Positions 1 to 9,171 of a DNA stretch of 64,000 bases are shown piece by piece. The stretch is from Mariprofundus ferrooxydans PV-1 (GTDB lineage: Bacteria > Pseudomonadota > Zetaproteobacteria > Mariprofundales > Mariprofundaceae): assembly GCF_000153765.1 (NCBI RefSeq), contig NZ_DS022295.1:1326887-1390886 (forward strand), in the 5' to 3' direction. Numbering within the stretch: the first letter of the stretch is position 1; each line of letters opens with the position of its first letter. The notes beneath the pieces were generated by a model that saw only the letters and a program-made list of their open reading frames with translations, ran no database searches and was not told the DNA's origin. The position numbers were made by a program, and so were the translations under genes.

Positions 1-382
1 GATAGATCGCATCACCGTCAAAGCATAGTGAAAAAGTCGGATATAATGTCCACAGCACAGGGCCGGGAACCGCCGTCTTGGGGGCAGGCAGCTCCTCAAT
101 CAACGCGCACGCCTCATAGGCGGCATAAAACAGACAACGGATGGCCGGCGAGTGTTCCTGCTCGCCTGCAACCGCATGTTTCCAGCTGTTAAAAAACAGT
201 TCCACATGCTCGACACCGGCATCCTGAGCCAGCGAAACCGACTGTCCGTGTTGTGAAACAAGAAACTGTCTCCCCAAACCGGACGGGTCTTCAAGAACTG
301 CGGAGAAATGATCCGGAAATGCAGAAAAAAGGCCGTAAGCGGAAAGCTTACGGCCCTGATTTGATATGACGCGGAATATCAC
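1..382 (-). CDS. Aminodeoxychorismate synthase component I (PabB-like), N-terminal part, cut by window edge
   Basis: An open minus-strand frame runs from about position 382 off the left edge. Its product has features of the N-terminal chorismate-binding-enzyme fold: a segment FSAVLEDPSGLGRQFLVS (about 307-254) and a later YEACALIEELPAPK stretch like the YE..x..E.LP region of PabB/TrpE. PabB makes 4-amino-4-deoxychorismate for folate. The start is unclear: there is no in-frame ATG, a GTG lies at 382 and a TTG at 277. The GTG option would place the fabF terminator hairpin inside the coding region. Only the N-terminal domain is visible, so the call is tentative. Confidence 0.45.
   Translation of the reverse strand, partial: MIFRVISNQGRKLSAYGLFSAFPDHFSAVLEDPSGLGRQFLVSQHGQSVSLAQDAGVEHVELFFNSWKHAVAGEQEHSPAIRCLFYAAYEACALIEELPAPKTAVPGPVLWTLYPTFSLCFDGDAIY
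325..355 (-). terminator. Rho-independent terminator of the fab cluster
   Basis: A perfect 10-bp stem (GGCCGTAAGC, 331-340, with its complement 346-355) with a 5-nt loop is followed on the minus strand by six Ts (330-325). It lies 45 bp after the fabF stop codon. Confidence 0.9.
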
Positions 383-399
383 GTCAGCTCGCGTTTACG

Positions 400-1644
400 T
401 CAGTCGAACTTGCGTACGATAACAGAAGCGTTGGTACCGCCGAAACCGAACGAGTTGGATATAGCCACCTTAATATTAGCCTGACGCGCTTCATGCGGTA
501 CATAATCCAGATCACATTCAGGATCCTGATTATCCAGATTAATGGTTGGTGGAACAACACCATTATGTACAGCCAGCACCGAAAAAGCCGCTTCAATGCC
601 GCCGGCAGCCCCGAGCAGATGACCCGTCATCGATTTCGATGATGAAACCATCAGCTTTTTGGCATGATCGCCGAACACCGACTTGATACCCTGTGTTTCT
701 GCCACGTCGCCTGCAGGTGTGGATGTACCGTGCGCATTGATATAATCCACATCTTCCGGATTAATACCCGCACGATTCATCGCTGCCTTCATACAGCGAC
801 CGCCACCTTCGCCACCCGGAGAGGGAGAAGTCATATGGTAAGCATCACCGCTCATACCATAACCGATCACCTCGGCCAGGATCACGGCACCACGTGCCTT
901 GGCACTCTCCAGTGATTCCAGTACCAACACGCCGGCACCTTCGCCCATAACAAAACCGTCGCGATCCTTATCCCACGGACGGGATGCACGCTCAGGTTCA
1001 TCGTTACGCGTGGAGAGGGCCCGTGCAGCCGAGAAGCCGCCGACACCCAACTCACAGATACAAGCTTCGGTTCCGCCTGCAATCATCGCATCGGCAGCGC
1101 CGCGGGCAATGATTTCAAATGCATCACCAATGGCATGCGTACCTGTTGCACAGGCAGTCACCGTGGCTACATTCGGCCCCTTGGCTCCGGACATCATCGA
1201 CACCCAGCCGGATGTCATATTGATAATGGTCTGTGGAATGAAGAACGGAGAGATTTTGCGCGCTCCGCCAGCGTCATAAGCCCGCATGGTCTTTTCAATG
1301 GTTACCAGCCCACCGATGCCTGCACCGACAGCCACACCAACACGTTCGGCATTGCTTTCGTCAATCACCAGCCCCGACTGCTCCAGTGCCATCATCGATG
1401 CCGCTACGCCAAACTGGATAAACTGATCCATTTTTCGCGCATCTTTGCGATTGATGTATTGCTCGGCATCGAAATCAGGTACTTCACCCGCAATAGTACA
1501 GGCCATCCCTTTATCGACCGCATCGAAATAGCTGATGCGACGAATACCCGACTTGCCTGCAATCAGGTTTTTCCAGGTGATATCCGTGCCTGTACCGAGC
1601 GGAGTAACCAGTCCTACACCGGTGACGACAACTCGTCTGGTCAT
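400..1644 (-). CDS. fabF: Beta-ketoacyl-ACP synthase II
   Basis: 414 residues, full family length. FabF condenses malonyl-ACP with acyl-ACP in cytosolic fatty acid elongation. The thiolase-fold catalytic triad is visible: Cys165 in TACATG, His305 in NAHGTSTP and His342 in TGHLLGAAGG. It begins MTRRVVVTG directly after acpP with a 3-nt gap, so the two are surely cotranscribed. It is the last gene of the cluster; the terminator at 325-355 follows. Confidence 0.97.
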   Translation of the reverse strand: MTRRVVVTGVGLVTPLGTGTDITWKNLIAGKSGIRRISYFDAVDKGMACTIAGEVPDFDAEQYINRKDARKMDQFIQFGVAASMMALEQSGLVIDESNAERVGVAVGAGIGGLVTIEKTMRAYDAGGARKISPFFIPQTIINMTSGWVSMMSGAKGPNVATVTACATGTHAIGDAFEIIARGAADAMIAGGTEACICELGVGGFSAARALSTRNDEPERASRPWDKDRDGFVMGEGAGVLVLESLESAKARGAVILAEVIGYGMSGDAYHMTSPSPGGEGGGRCMKAAMNRAGINPEDVDYINAHGTSTPAGDVAETQGIKSVFGDHAKKLMVSSSKSMTGHLLGAAGGIEAAFSVLAVHNGVVPPTINLDNQDPECDLDYVPHEARQANIKVAISNSFGFGGTNASVIVRKFD

Positions 1645-1647
1645 AAC

Positions 1648-1887
1648 TTATTCAGCTTTAGCCGCAATATAGTCGATTGCGTTCTGAACGCTCTGGATGC
1701 CTTCAGCATCTTCGTCCGGAATCTCAACGCCAAACTCTTCTTCGAAAGCCATCACCAGCTCAACTGTGTCCAGGGAGTCAGCACCCAGATCATCTACAAA
1801 TGAGGAATCCGGGTTGATTTCACCCTCATCGACATTCAGCTGATCGCCAACGATTTTAATGATTTTAGCTTCGATTTCTGCAGACAT
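1648..1887 (-). CDS. acpP: Acyl carrier protein
   Basis: 79 residues, acidic, with the phosphopantetheine attachment motif DSL at Ser38 (GADSLD). It carries growing acyl chains for fatty acid and phospholipid synthesis in the cytosol. A good ribosome site (GGGAGGAC, 5 nt from ATG) precedes the start, as expected for this abundant protein. It lies between fabG and fabF, the usual order. Confidence 0.97.
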   Translation of the reverse strand: MSAEIEAKIIKIVGDQLNVDEGEINPDSSFVDDLGADSLDTVELVMAFEEEFGVEIPDEDAEGIQSVQNAIDYIAAKAE

Positions 1888-1992
1888 ATAGTCCTCCCGA
1901 AATAATTGTAGGTGCGGCTTCTATCATACGGTTCAGATGCACACAAGTCTGAAGCCGTTCCACCTGCCTGCACAGATGCAGGCAGAAAGAAA

Positions 1993-2733
1993 TTACATAT
2001 ACATACCACCGTTCACGTGCAAGACATGACCGGTGATATATCCGGCCGATTCACCGGCCAGAAACACAACTGCAGCAGCAATATCAGCCGGCTGCCCCAG
2101 GCGCCCAAGCGGGATCTGGTCAGTCAGGGCGGCATGTGCATCATCGCCCAGACCTGCTGTCATATCCGTGGCGATAAAGCCCGGAGCAACGGCATTGACC
2201 GTAATACCACGCGAACCGATTTCACGCGCCAGCGAACGGGTCATAGCTTCCACGCCGCCCTTGCTGGCACAATAATTGAGCTGACCGGGATTACCCATGC
2301 CGGCCACCACCGATGAGATATTGATAATACGACCGCTACGTGCGCGCATCATCGGCTTGAGTGCCGCCTGCATGGCGTTAAACACCGATGACAGATTTGT
2401 ATCAATCACTGCATCCCACTCGTCAGCCTTCATACGCATGGAGAGATTATCACGGGTAATACCGGCATTATTGACCAGCACATCCAGACGCCCGTAATGC
2501 TTGGCGGTCTCCTGCACAAAACCCTGCATCTGTTCCCGGTCGGAAACATCCACCGCTCTGGCCAGCACTTCCACGCCGCAAGCCGAACGAATCTGCTCAG
2601 CTGCCTTATCTATCGTAGACCGGGTCGTACCACATATAGCCAGATTGTAGCCGGCTTCCGCCAGTTGGCTGGCAACCACAAAGCCAATACCGCGGCTCGC
2701 ACCCGTTACCAGTGCTGTTTTCAGATCACCCAT
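1993..2733 (-). CDS. fabG: 3-oxoacyl-ACP reductase
   Basis: 246 residues from the ATG at 2733. This start has an AGG ribosome site 6 nt upstream and begins MGDLKTALVTGASRGIG. An upstream TTG (2754) would add seven residues and overlap fabD. It is a short-chain dehydrogenase: NADPH loop GASRGIG (residues 11-17), NNAG (88-91) and catalytic Ser141, Tyr154 and Lys158. It reduces 3-oxoacyl-ACP in fatty acid elongation. It ends 105 bp before acpP. Confidence 0.96.
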   Translation of the reverse strand: MGDLKTALVTGASRGIGFVVASQLAEAGYNLAICGTTRSTIDKAAEQIRSACGVEVLARAVDVSDREQMQGFVQETAKHYGRLDVLVNNAGITRDNLSMRMKADEWDAVIDTNLSSVFNAMQAALKPMMRARSGRIINISSVVAGMGNPGQLNYCASKGGVEAMTRSLAREIGSRGITVNAVAPGFIATDMTAGLGDDAHAALTDQIPLGRLGQPADIAAAVVFLAGESAGYITGHVLHVNGGMYM

Positions 2734-2740
2734 TTCTACC

Positions 2741-3682
2741 TCACTCTCCCGCAATCATAGCCAGACTGGCTTCTATCTGTCCCGGATTCACGCTCACGCC
2801 GACCTGCATACCGCTGTCAATACGCTTCACAAGCCCCGACAATACCTTGCCCGGTCCCATCTCCACGCCCTGCCTGATTCCACTTGCTGCCAGTTTCTGC
2901 ACGGTTTCAGTCCAACGCACCGGAGAGACCAGCTGCGCCACCAGCGCCGTACGAATGCGCGCCACATCCTGCTCAGGAGCGGCGTTTGCATTACTCCATA
3001 CCGGACAGGCCGGTGCGTGAATTGTGATCTCCTGCAAACGCGCCGCCATGGCGTCAGCCGCAGGCTGCATCAACGGCGTATGCGACGGTGCGCTCACGGC
3101 CAGCGGCAATGCGCGCCTGGCGCCCGCTGCCTTGGCATTCACCATCATCCGCTCCACAGCGGCAGCGTGACCCGCCACTACCAGCTGTCCCGGGCAGTTG
3201 TAATTGGCCGCCCAGACTTTTTCATCATCGTCGGAAGCCGCTGCACACAACTCTTCCACTACACCATCATCCAGCCCCAGGATCGCAGCCATTTTACCTA
3301 CGCCTGCCGCAACCGCATCGGTCATAGCCCTGCCGCGGAATTCGACCAGCCGGACGGCATCGCTGAAATCGATAGCACCGGCCGCAACCAGCGCTGAATA
3401 TTCACCCAGAGAATGACCTGCAACCTGCGCGGCATCGGGGCCGCCTCTCTCTCGCCACAAACGCAGTATGGCCGTGGAAGCGGTCAGCAGTGCCGGCTGT
3501 GTAAACTCGGTCTGCCCCAGCATATCGTCAGCATCATCACGAATCAGCGCCGCCATATCGTAGCCCAGTGCATCCGACGCCTCTTCCAGCGTCCGCTCGA
3601 TAACCTCAATACCATCAAATGCATCAAGCATGCCTTTGGATTGCGAGCCCTGACCGGGAAACAAAAATACAAAATCAGTCAT
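2741..3682 (-). CDS. fabD: Malonyl-CoA:ACP transacylase
   Basis: 313 residues. It transfers malonyl from CoA to ACP to supply the elongation cycle. It begins MTDFVFLFPGQGSQ, with nucleophile Ser91 in GHSLGEY and His201 in APSHTPLM, the family dyad. It stops 7 bp before the fabG ATG, so the genes are tightly coupled. Confidence 0.97.
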   Translation of the reverse strand: MTDFVFLFPGQGSQSKGMLDAFDGIEVIERTLEEASDALGYDMAALIRDDADDMLGQTEFTQPALLTASTAILRLWRERGGPDAAQVAGHSLGEYSALVAAGAIDFSDAVRLVEFRGRAMTDAVAAGVGKMAAILGLDDGVVEELCAAASDDDEKVWAANYNCPGQLVVAGHAAAVERMMVNAKAAGARRALPLAVSAPSHTPLMQPAADAMAARLQEITIHAPACPVWSNANAAPEQDVARIRTALVAQLVSPVRWTETVQKLAASGIRQGVEMGPGKVLSGLVKRIDSGMQVGVSVNPGQIEASLAMIAGE

Positions 3683-3790
3683 TTTATATCCTTTCTATCA
3701 TTCACTACGAAGCAGGCAAAACAGACGAAGTCAGGCGATATTGAACCGATCATATGGCCGCAGCAATAAAAACTTCGCCCATAGCCGCTT

Positions 3791-4810
3791 CTATTTCGAC
3801 CAACGCAGCAGGTTTGCACCCCAGGCAAAGCCGCCGGCAAACGCTTCGAGCAGAATCAATTGCCCCGTCTCCAGGCGTCCTGTTCGATACAGATCATTCA
3901 ACGCCAGCGGCACACTGGCCGATGACGTGTTGCCATGTCTGGCTACGGTCAATGCTACCCGATCCATATCCATCTTGAGCTTCTTTGCCGTCGCCTGAAT
4001 GATACGGATGTTGGCCTGATGCGGCACCAGCCAATCGATATCGGAGTCAACCAGCTCATATTTTTCGAGTATCTCATTAACTACACTGCCCAGCTTGGTA
4101 ACAGCCACGCGAAACACTTCATTACCTTTCATTTCCACTGCGGCCGCACCGGCAGAGTCCAGCGCAAAATCAGCTGCGCCATGATGCATCTCCGGACTAG
4201 ACGGCGGGTGCGGATGATGCGCCTTGAGCAGGTCCCGATAAGAGCCGTCAGCATGCAGTACAGAGCCAACCATGCCATAATCAACACTGGCATCACGCGC
4301 CTCCAGCACCACAGCGCCGGCGCCATCGCCAAACAGGATACAGGTGCCGCGATCCTGCCAGTTAACAATCCGGGACATCGCCTCTGCACCGATCAGCAGG
4401 ACCCGCTTGAACATGCCGGAACGCATCATGCCATCCACCTGAGCCAGACCATAAACAAATCCTGAGCAGACCGCCTGAATATCCCAGGCGGGAAAATCCT
4501 TGCCGCCCAGCTTGCTCTGAACCACAGTAGCTGTAGACGGAAAAATCATATCCGGTGTCGTGGTTGCCACCACCAGCGCATCGATATCATTGATCGTGAT
4601 ACCGGCATCATCCAGCGCCTGCATTGCGGCAGCTGCTGCCAGATCCGAGGTCATCTGATCTTCGGCAATGATATGACGCTGCTCAATACCCGTACGTTCC
4701 CTGATCCACACATCAGTGGTATCGATCATCTTTTCCAGATCAGCATTGGTCAGCACACGTTCCGGCAGGTAGCCGCCAATGCCAGTAATATGTACCGTGG
4801 CCAGACTCAT
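3791..4810 (-). CDS. fabH: Beta-ketoacyl-ACP synthase III
   Basis: 339 residues. FabH starts fatty acid synthesis by condensing acetyl-CoA (or another primer) with malonyl-ACP. The triad is Cys115 (QAVCSGF), His264 (VPHQANIR) and Asn294 (RHGNTSSAS). Its ATG overlaps the plsX stop in ATGA, which points to translational coupling. A 108-bp gap with no gene separates it from fabD. Confidence 0.97.
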   Translation of the reverse strand: MSLATVHITGIGGYLPERVLTNADLEKMIDTTDVWIRERTGIEQRHIIAEDQMTSDLAAAAAMQALDDAGITINDIDALVVATTTPDMIFPSTATVVQSKLGGKDFPAWDIQAVCSGFVYGLAQVDGMMRSGMFKRVLLIGAEAMSRIVNWQDRGTCILFGDGAGAVVLEARDASVDYGMVGSVLHADGSYRDLLKAHHPHPPSSPEMHHGAADFALDSAGAAAVEMKGNEVFRVAVTKLGSVVNEILEKYELVDSDIDWLVPHQANIRIIQATAKKLKMDMDRVALTVARHGNTSSASVPLALNDLYRTGRLETGQLILLEAFAGGFAWGANLLRWSK

Positions 4811-5865
4811 GCGTCCATCAGCTCCTGTACCGATTCGGTAATACGGTCGGTCAAATTTTCACTTACTTCCCTGCAGGCCACGCCAATAGCACAGGTAAAG
4901 CTGTCTGCATCGGCACCACCATGGCTTTTGACCACGATACCATTGAGACCTAGCAACGGCGCACCATTATATTTACCGGGATTCACCTTATCCTTGAAGC
5001 GTTTGAGAGCGCTGCGCGCCATCAGCGCGCCGGTTTTCGCCACCAGCCCGGAGGTCAACTCGGAGCGCATATTTTCAGCCAGAAAACGCGCAGTTCCCTC
5101 CATGGTTTTCAGCGCCACATTGCCAACAAAACCATCACAGACAACCACATCAACATCATTACCGAACAGGTCGGTGCCTTCGACATTGCCGATATAGTTA
5201 AGCTCTGAATCAGTCAGTTTAGCGGAGGTCAGCTTGATAACATCCGTACCCTTGATCTCTTCACTGCCGATATTCAGCAGCCCGACACGCGGATATTCAA
5301 TGCCTTCGGCAGCCTGCATATAGCACGACCCCATGATGGCAAACTGAACCAGATGATCAGATGTGCATTCGGAGTTGGCTCCGGCATCCAGCATCAGGGT
5401 ACGACCATTATTGCTGGCAGGAATCATCGAGGCTATGGCCGGACGATCAATACCGGGCAATGTTTTGAGTATGAACTTGCTGACCGCCATCAACGCACCG
5501 GTGTTACCGGCGGAGACCAGCGCATCCCAGTCACCGTCGCGCACCATACGGGCTCCGACATGAATGGATGAGTTTTTCTTGCGGCGCAGGGCCAGAGCCG
5601 GAGCATCGCACATGCCGATGATATCGGCCGCAGGCACCAGCGTGACCCGGTCGGTGAGCCCGCGCTTTTCCAGCAACGGGCGCAGCAGATCCTCCTGACC
5701 GACAATGCCGAATGTCAGGGGCAACAGAAACTGACTTGCAAAAGCAGGGGAAAGCACTTGCTGCAACGCATCAAGCACCATCTCCGGTGCATCATCACCG
5801 CCATGTCCGTCAACAAGGACACGGATTTGCCGTTCAGGACGCTGCTGTCCGAGCTCGTCGCTCAA
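4807..5865 (-). CDS. plsX: Phosphate:acyl-ACP acyltransferase
   Basis: 352 residues. PlsX makes acyl-phosphate from acyl-ACP for the PlsY branch of phospholipid synthesis. The N-terminal VDGHGGDDAPEMVLDA and the later GALMAVSKFILKTLPGI and DGFVGNVALKTMEGT segments are typical. The start is a TTG with GGAG 6 nt upstream; no ATG fits better. rpmF-plsX-fabH is the classic proteobacterial order. Confidence 0.96.
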   Translation of the reverse strand: MSDELGQQRPERQIRVLVDGHGGDDAPEMVLDALQQVLSPAFASQFLLPLTFGIVGQEDLLRPLLEKRGLTDRVTLVPAADIIGMCDAPALALRRKKNSSIHVGARMVRDGDWDALVSAGNTGALMAVSKFILKTLPGIDRPAIASMIPASNNGRTLMLDAGANSECTSDHLVQFAIMGSCYMQAAEGIEYPRVGLLNIGSEEIKGTDVIKLTSAKLTDSELNYIGNVEGTDLFGNDVDVVVCDGFVGNVALKTMEGTARFLAENMRSELTSGLVAKTGALMARSALKRFKDKVNPGKYNGAPLLGLNGIVVKSHGGADADSFTCAIGVACREVSENLTDRITESVQELMDA

Positions 5866-5921
5866 CTGCGACTCCGGTTAACGCCATCCGGACCGGAGCG
5901 GTCAGAATTCAAAACAGTGAC

Positions 5922-6101
5922 TCAGTCTTCTACAGATTTTACTTCGCGACCCTTGTAGGTACCACAATGCGGGCAGGCGTGATGCGGACGCATCATTTCG
6001 CCGCACTCCGGGCACTCAGACATGCCGGCAGGTACGATCTTGTCGTGGGCCCGACGCATATTGCGCTTGGAAGTGCTGGTCTTTCTCTTTGGTACTGCCA
6101 T
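5922..6101 (-). CDS. rpmF: 50S ribosomal protein L32
   Basis: A 59-residue protein read directly from the sequence. It begins MAVPKRKTSTSKRNMRRAH and contains a four-cysteine zinc ribbon (CPEC at 30-33 and CPHC at 43-46), the zinc-binding form of L32. A ribosome site (GGAGAGTAG) precedes the ATG. It lies between yceD and plsX, the conserved context. Confidence 0.96.
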   Translation of the reverse strand: MAVPKRKTSTSKRNMRRAHDKIVPAGMSECPECGEMMRPHHACPHCGTYKGREVKSVED

Positions 6102-6206
6102 CTCTACTCTCCTGTCACCATACGGTGAACTTTATGCGTGACAATGATAGCACGCGTTCATACTTTCAAACTGTCAGCGGGCCAGTCACTCTTGCCGACC
6201 GGTTCG

Positions 6207-6755
6207 CTATCCGTTGAGCTTCAGCTTACGCAACGCAGCAAACGGATGATCGGAATCATCCCGTGTACAGCTGCACACCTCTGTGTTGAGGTTGCATCCG
6301 CAACCAAGGCAGAGACCCTTGCATGCTTCACTGCATACCACATCCGCCTTCCATGCCAGCCAGATATCTTCGCGCAACACGTCCAGCAAGTCCAGTTCGC
6401 CCGGTGCCGGCAGCGATTCACAAACACCTTCGTCCGCTTCCGTATCGCGAGCATCGGTGTCATCCGCCTTGCCCAACTGAAAATCCCGCTCCATTACAGA
6501 GGAGACCTGCCAGTCAAACGGCGCCGTACAACGACAGCACTCTCGCCTGATCGCAGTGCTCCACTCGCCGCTCAGATGAAAGAGATCACCACTGCGCTGC
6601 AGACTGGCCGACCAGTGAACATCACTAACCAGACCCGGTATAGCATCCACTTTCCCACTCTGCTCATCACCCAGCAGATCAGCGGATATCACTGCATCCC
6701 AGCTGCGTCCCGATGCCGGCATTCTCTGCAAAGTCATCAGCCATTGCTTCTGCAT
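6207..6755 (-). CDS. yceD: YceD/DUF177 family protein
   Basis: 182 residues from the ATG at 6755, chosen because GGAGGTGAGC lies directly upstream; the longer frame to 6776 adds only MYRPEVS. It has the family pattern of paired cysteines (ECCRCTAPF) and a C-terminal CSEACKGLCLGCGCNLN metal-site-like segment. Family members accompany rpmF and are implicated in 23S rRNA/large-subunit biogenesis; the exact role is not shown here. First gene of the rpmF-fab cluster. Confidence 0.88.
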   Translation of the reverse strand: MQKQWLMTLQRMPASGRSWDAVISADLLGDEQSGKVDAIPGLVSDVHWSASLQRSGDLFHLSGEWSTAIRRECCRCTAPFDWQVSSVMERDFQLGKADDTDARDTEADEGVCESLPAPGELDLLDVLREDIWLAWKADVVCSEACKGLCLGCGCNLNTEVCSCTRDDSDHPFAALRKLKLNG

Positions 6756-7037
6756 GCTCACCTCCGGGCGGTACAAAGCAGGCGCGCATTATCAATAATG
6801 CTCTTAAACGGTCAAGCACGCTGTTTCCAGACAGTTTTCGATGCATTACACTATATACAAGGCATGTGACTGGCATCACCGCCAGTAAAAATCACTGCTA
6901 TAGCTTCCACCCCGTAAAGTGTCACAACATCCACCCCACAGGACTACAGAGGTGATGTGACACAGCAAACCGGCACGATTATTGCTGAATTCAGCATGTC
7001 ACGCTATGTTGGCACTTTTTGTTTATGGAGATTGCTT

Positions 7038-8009
7038 ATGAAGGTATTGAAGTTTCTGTCTGCTCTGATGTTCAGTGCCATCCTGATGGCACCATTTTTT
7101 TCTGCCAGTGCAGCAAGCAGCAGCGTCCCTCCCATCCGTCAGCAATCCAACCCTGAACTGCAGCACATGCTGGAGCAACGCATTGCCAGCCTCCATCTGA
7201 ATGGAGCTGTACGCAACAAACGTTTGTCCATTGCCCTGGTGGATATGACCGACCCGTCAAATCCGGAACTGGCTCAGGTTAACGGCGATGAGATGATGTA
7301 TGCCGCCAGCCTGCCGAAAATCGCCGTACTGCTGACCGCCTTTGAGCTGATCAAGCAGGGTAAATTGCCACTGAACCGGGAAACACGCGATACCATGACC
7401 CGCATGATCCGCTATTCATCCAACAAGGATGCCACCGCCATGATTGATATGGTCGGCAAGGATTATATCAATACGGTAATGGAATCGCCCAAATACCGTC
7501 TCTATGACCCGAAATATAATGGCGGGCTGTGGGTCGGTAAGGAGTATGCCGGCGGCACCGCCTACCATCGCGACCCATTGCACAACCTTTCGCACGGCGC
7601 CACCGCCATGCAGGTTGCCCGATTCTATTATATGATGCAGACCGGTCAGCTGGTTTCACCCCGCTATTCCGCCGAGATGAAGGGCATCATGGCCGATTCG
7701 GGCATCAACCATAAATTCGTCAAGGGACTGGATGCCATGCATAACCCGGATATCCGGATGTATCGCAAGTCCGGCACATGGCGCACCTATCATGCCGACA
7801 GCGCGCTGATTGAGCATAACGGACGCCGTTATATTGCCGTTGCACTGGCCGATGATGCGCGCGGCGGTATATGGATGACCAAATTAATCCGCGCAATGGA
7901 CAACATTATTATGGCTGAACCCCATGCAAGCTACGTAACAGCGCATGCAGGCGTGTCGCCAGTCGCTGGTGGTCCAGAGCCGAGTTCTTCTTCAGTACAT
8001 TTGATGTAA
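7038..8009 (+). CDS. Exported serine hydrolase (class A beta-lactamase-like fold)
   Basis: 323 residues from the ATG at 7038, which has GGAG 7 nt upstream. A signal peptide (residues 1-25, cleavage near ASA) directs it to the periplasm. It has the serine-acyl-enzyme motifs SLPK (Ser91, Lys94), SSN (127-129) and KSG (244-246) of the beta-lactamase/penicillin-binding superfamily. Whether it acts on beta-lactams, peptidoglycan or another ester is unknown; I see no clear class A Glu166 region. Its last 101 bp overlap the 3' end of the convergent gene at 7909, a second serine hydrolase with the same three motifs. Confidence 0.75.
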   Translation: MKVLKFLSALMFSAILMAPFFSASAASSSVPPIRQQSNPELQHMLEQRIASLHLNGAVRNKRLSIALVDMTDPSNPELAQVNGDEMMYAASLPKIAVLLTAFELIKQGKLPLNRETRDTMTRMIRYSSNKDATAMIDMVGKDYINTVMESPKYRLYDPKYNGGLWVGKEYAGGTAYHRDPLHNLSHGATAMQVARFYYMMQTGQLVSPRYSAEMKGIMADSGINHKFVKGLDAMHNPDIRMYRKSGTWRTYHADSALIEHNGRRYIAVALADDARGGIWMTKLIRAMDNIIMAEPHASYVTAHAGVSPVAGGPEPSSSSVHLM

Positions 8010-9171
8010 CCGTTACCATATAGTCCAGTCGCGGCGCACCGGCCGGCGACTCAATGATGGCCACCGAATTCATCAGGTTAAAGCTGTTGCCCTTATATTT
8101 TCCGCACACAAAACCCTCTTCCGGCTTGCATTTATAAAACGACCCGGATTTAAAATAAACTGCAGCATCCTTAAGCGCGGGTGAAGAGGCATAGCGAATA
8201 CGGCGCTGGGTCATATAAAGCAGCCGCTTGATCTGCAAGCTCGACCAGGCATCAACCAGCCTCCCCTGCTCCATCAGCAACAGATAGCGCATTAATTCGC
8301 GCGTGCTACAGACGCTGTTCGTCCCCGGTACACGTCGCTTGCCTTCACGCGAGAAGAAGCCGCCCTGCCGTAACTGGTTCGGGTTCAGACCATTGCGTAC
8401 AAGCGGGTCCTGCAAGGCTGAGCGCAGTGCTGCGCTGAGCTCACGTTTCGGCGTTTGATTAAACCAGGCCCGCTGTTGTTCAACAGTGACCGGATAATTG
8501 CGACCGAAATGACGCAGTAACAGCACATGTTCGAGCACCATACTCGCCGCAGCATTGGAGCTGGCCGACAGCATCCAGTCCAGCCAGGTCCAGTAGTTAG
8601 CGGTATCGCCCTCAACAATTTTTCGTTTTAGCAGGCGCATATGTTCCGGCTGCCAGAACGGCGCCTTGTGATGATCAAAGCGTATAAATTCATTTGCCAC
8701 AATCATACTGTTGTGCAGCAGTCGCTCCCGGGCCGCCGTATCATCAGGATAAATATCCGCCAGTGCCTGAAACAGCGCCAGCGCTATCACCAACTTGCCC
8801 ACACTGCCCGGATTGCGCGTATACACGCCATTATGTTCGGCATAACGTGGCTGTGCCGGATCACTGAGATCAAGTACACTGATACTGTAATGATCAGCAT
8901 CCGCCCCCAGCAAGGCGAGCACACGGTTGGTTAACATGGGGTCGGGGGTGAGCAGATGATCGTCATACACGCCCTGCAGGCGCAACTGCACCTGCGCCTG
9001 ACTCAACAGTGCCCCCGGCGGCAGCCGGTTTCCGGGCACCTTACCTTGTTGCGCGAGACGATAGCCTTCCAGTCGACTGATACCGGTCTGATCTGCTCCG
9101 TCCAAAGGATATGCAGACACCGCACCCGAGAGACCCGACAGCGCCAGCACAAACAGTATAAGCCGGATCAT
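7909..9171 (-). CDS. Exported serine hydrolase, second copy
   Basis: 420 residues with a signal peptide (MIRLILFVLALSGLSGAVSA). Motifs SVGK (Ser123, Lys126), SSN (204-206) and KSG (341-343) place it in the same serine beta-lactamase-like superfamily as the gene at 7038. The proteins are otherwise divergent, and this one has about 90 extra N-terminal residues. Its ATG overlaps the stop of the dikinase-like gene (ATGA), so the two are cotranscribed and coupled. A cell-wall or exopolymer role is possible but not shown. Confidence 0.75.
   Translation of the reverse strand: MIRLILFVLALSGLSGAVSAYPLDGADQTGISRLEGYRLAQQGKVPGNRLPPGALLSQAQVQLRLQGVYDDHLLTPDPMLTNRVLALLGADADHYSISVLDLSDPAQPRYAEHNGVYTRNPGSVGKLVIALALFQALADIYPDDTAARERLLHNSMIVANEFIRFDHHKAPFWQPEHMRLLKRKIVEGDTANYWTWLDWMLSASSNAAASMVLEHVLLLRHFGRNYPVTVEQQRAWFNQTPKRELSAALRSALQDPLVRNGLNPNQLRQGGFFSREGKRRVPGTNSVCSTRELMRYLLLMEQGRLVDAWSSLQIKRLLYMTQRRIRYASSPALKDAAVYFKSGSFYKCKPEEGFVCGKYKGNSFNLMNSVAIIESPAGAPRLDYMVTVTSNVLKKNSALDHQRLATRLHALLRSLHGVQP

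Noticed and set aside
1135..1803. Long plus-strand ORFs opposite fabF/acpP, and similar shadows opposite fabG, plsX, ettA, pstS and others
   Set aside because: They are antisense to well-supported genes, lack ribosome sites and have no recognisable motifs.
7058..8009. Class A beta-lactamase resistance gene
   Set aside because: Only the general SxxK, SxN and KxG motifs are present; I cannot see the Omega-loop Glu or other signs of drug hydrolysis.
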